Part shown: positions 6,210-6,210 of the stretch, one piece after another
How positions within the stretch are numbered: the stretch's first letter is position 1
Layout: every line of letters begins with the position of its first letter
NCBI GenBank assembly: GCA_949745755.1
Contig: CATJZL010000112.1
Location: 1-6,210, forward strand
DNA: 6,210 bases
Direction: 5' to 3'
Source of the DNA: UBA2730 sp022793235
GTDB lineage: Bacteria > Bacillota_I > Bacilli_A > RF39 > UBA660
Program-made: the position numbers and the translations under genes
The notes under the pieces: model-generated
Seen by the model: the letters and a program-made list of their open reading frames with translations, nothing else
Databases searched by the model: none
What the model was told of the DNA's origin: nothing

Positions 6210-6210
6210 A

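Noticed and set aside
1..6210. CRISPR array, tRNA, rRNA, transposase, riboswitch or toxin-antitoxin module
   Set aside because: No regularly spaced repeats, tRNA-like folds, transposase motifs or terminal inverted repeats were found. The small genes present do not form a recognisable toxin-antitoxin pair.

Overview
This window is very A+T-rich. It has short intergenic gaps, purine-rich Shine-Dalgarno sites, compact hairpin-plus-T-run terminators and the standard code (tryptophan is TGG throughout). Together with a HelD-type RNA polymerase recycling ATPase, this points to a low-GC Bacillota bacterium (Clostridia or a Bacilli/Mollicutes-like gut lineage). The exact taxon cannot be read from the sequence.

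Layout from left to right. Positions 36-87 hold a terminator that works on both strands. It ends a gene left of the window on the + strand and an uncharacterised 172-residue protein gene on the - strand (117-635). A divergent promoter region (636-827) separates that gene from a + strand pair. The first of the pair encodes a 321-residue protein with a degenerate HAD-hydrolase-like motif set (828-1793). The second, overlapping it by 17 bases, is a GNAT acetyltransferase (1777-2363) whose reading frame is broken at a run of seven A. A -1 shift there restores a full-length 195-residue enzyme. A very tight convergent terminator (2349-2372) contains the stop codon of the acetyltransferase in its loop and most of the helD stop in its stem.

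The right half is a - strand operon read leftwards: a phosphomannomutase/phosphoglucomutase (4430-5803) followed after 25 bases by helD (2371-4404). Upstream of it are a weak promoter-like site overlapping a small inverted repeat, a 62-codon start-less gene remnant (5939-6127), and a weak - strand terminator at the right edge for a gene outside the window.

The sugar-phosphate mutase (precursors for surface polysaccharide or glycolipid) and HelD (releases stalled RNA polymerase) are housekeeping-type genes. The HAD-like plus GNAT pair and the 172-residue protein are the poorly understood part. No CRISPR array, tRNA, rRNA, transposase or complete new defence system was seen. The two best leads are the frameshifted acetyltransferase and the HAD-like protein translated just ahead of it.
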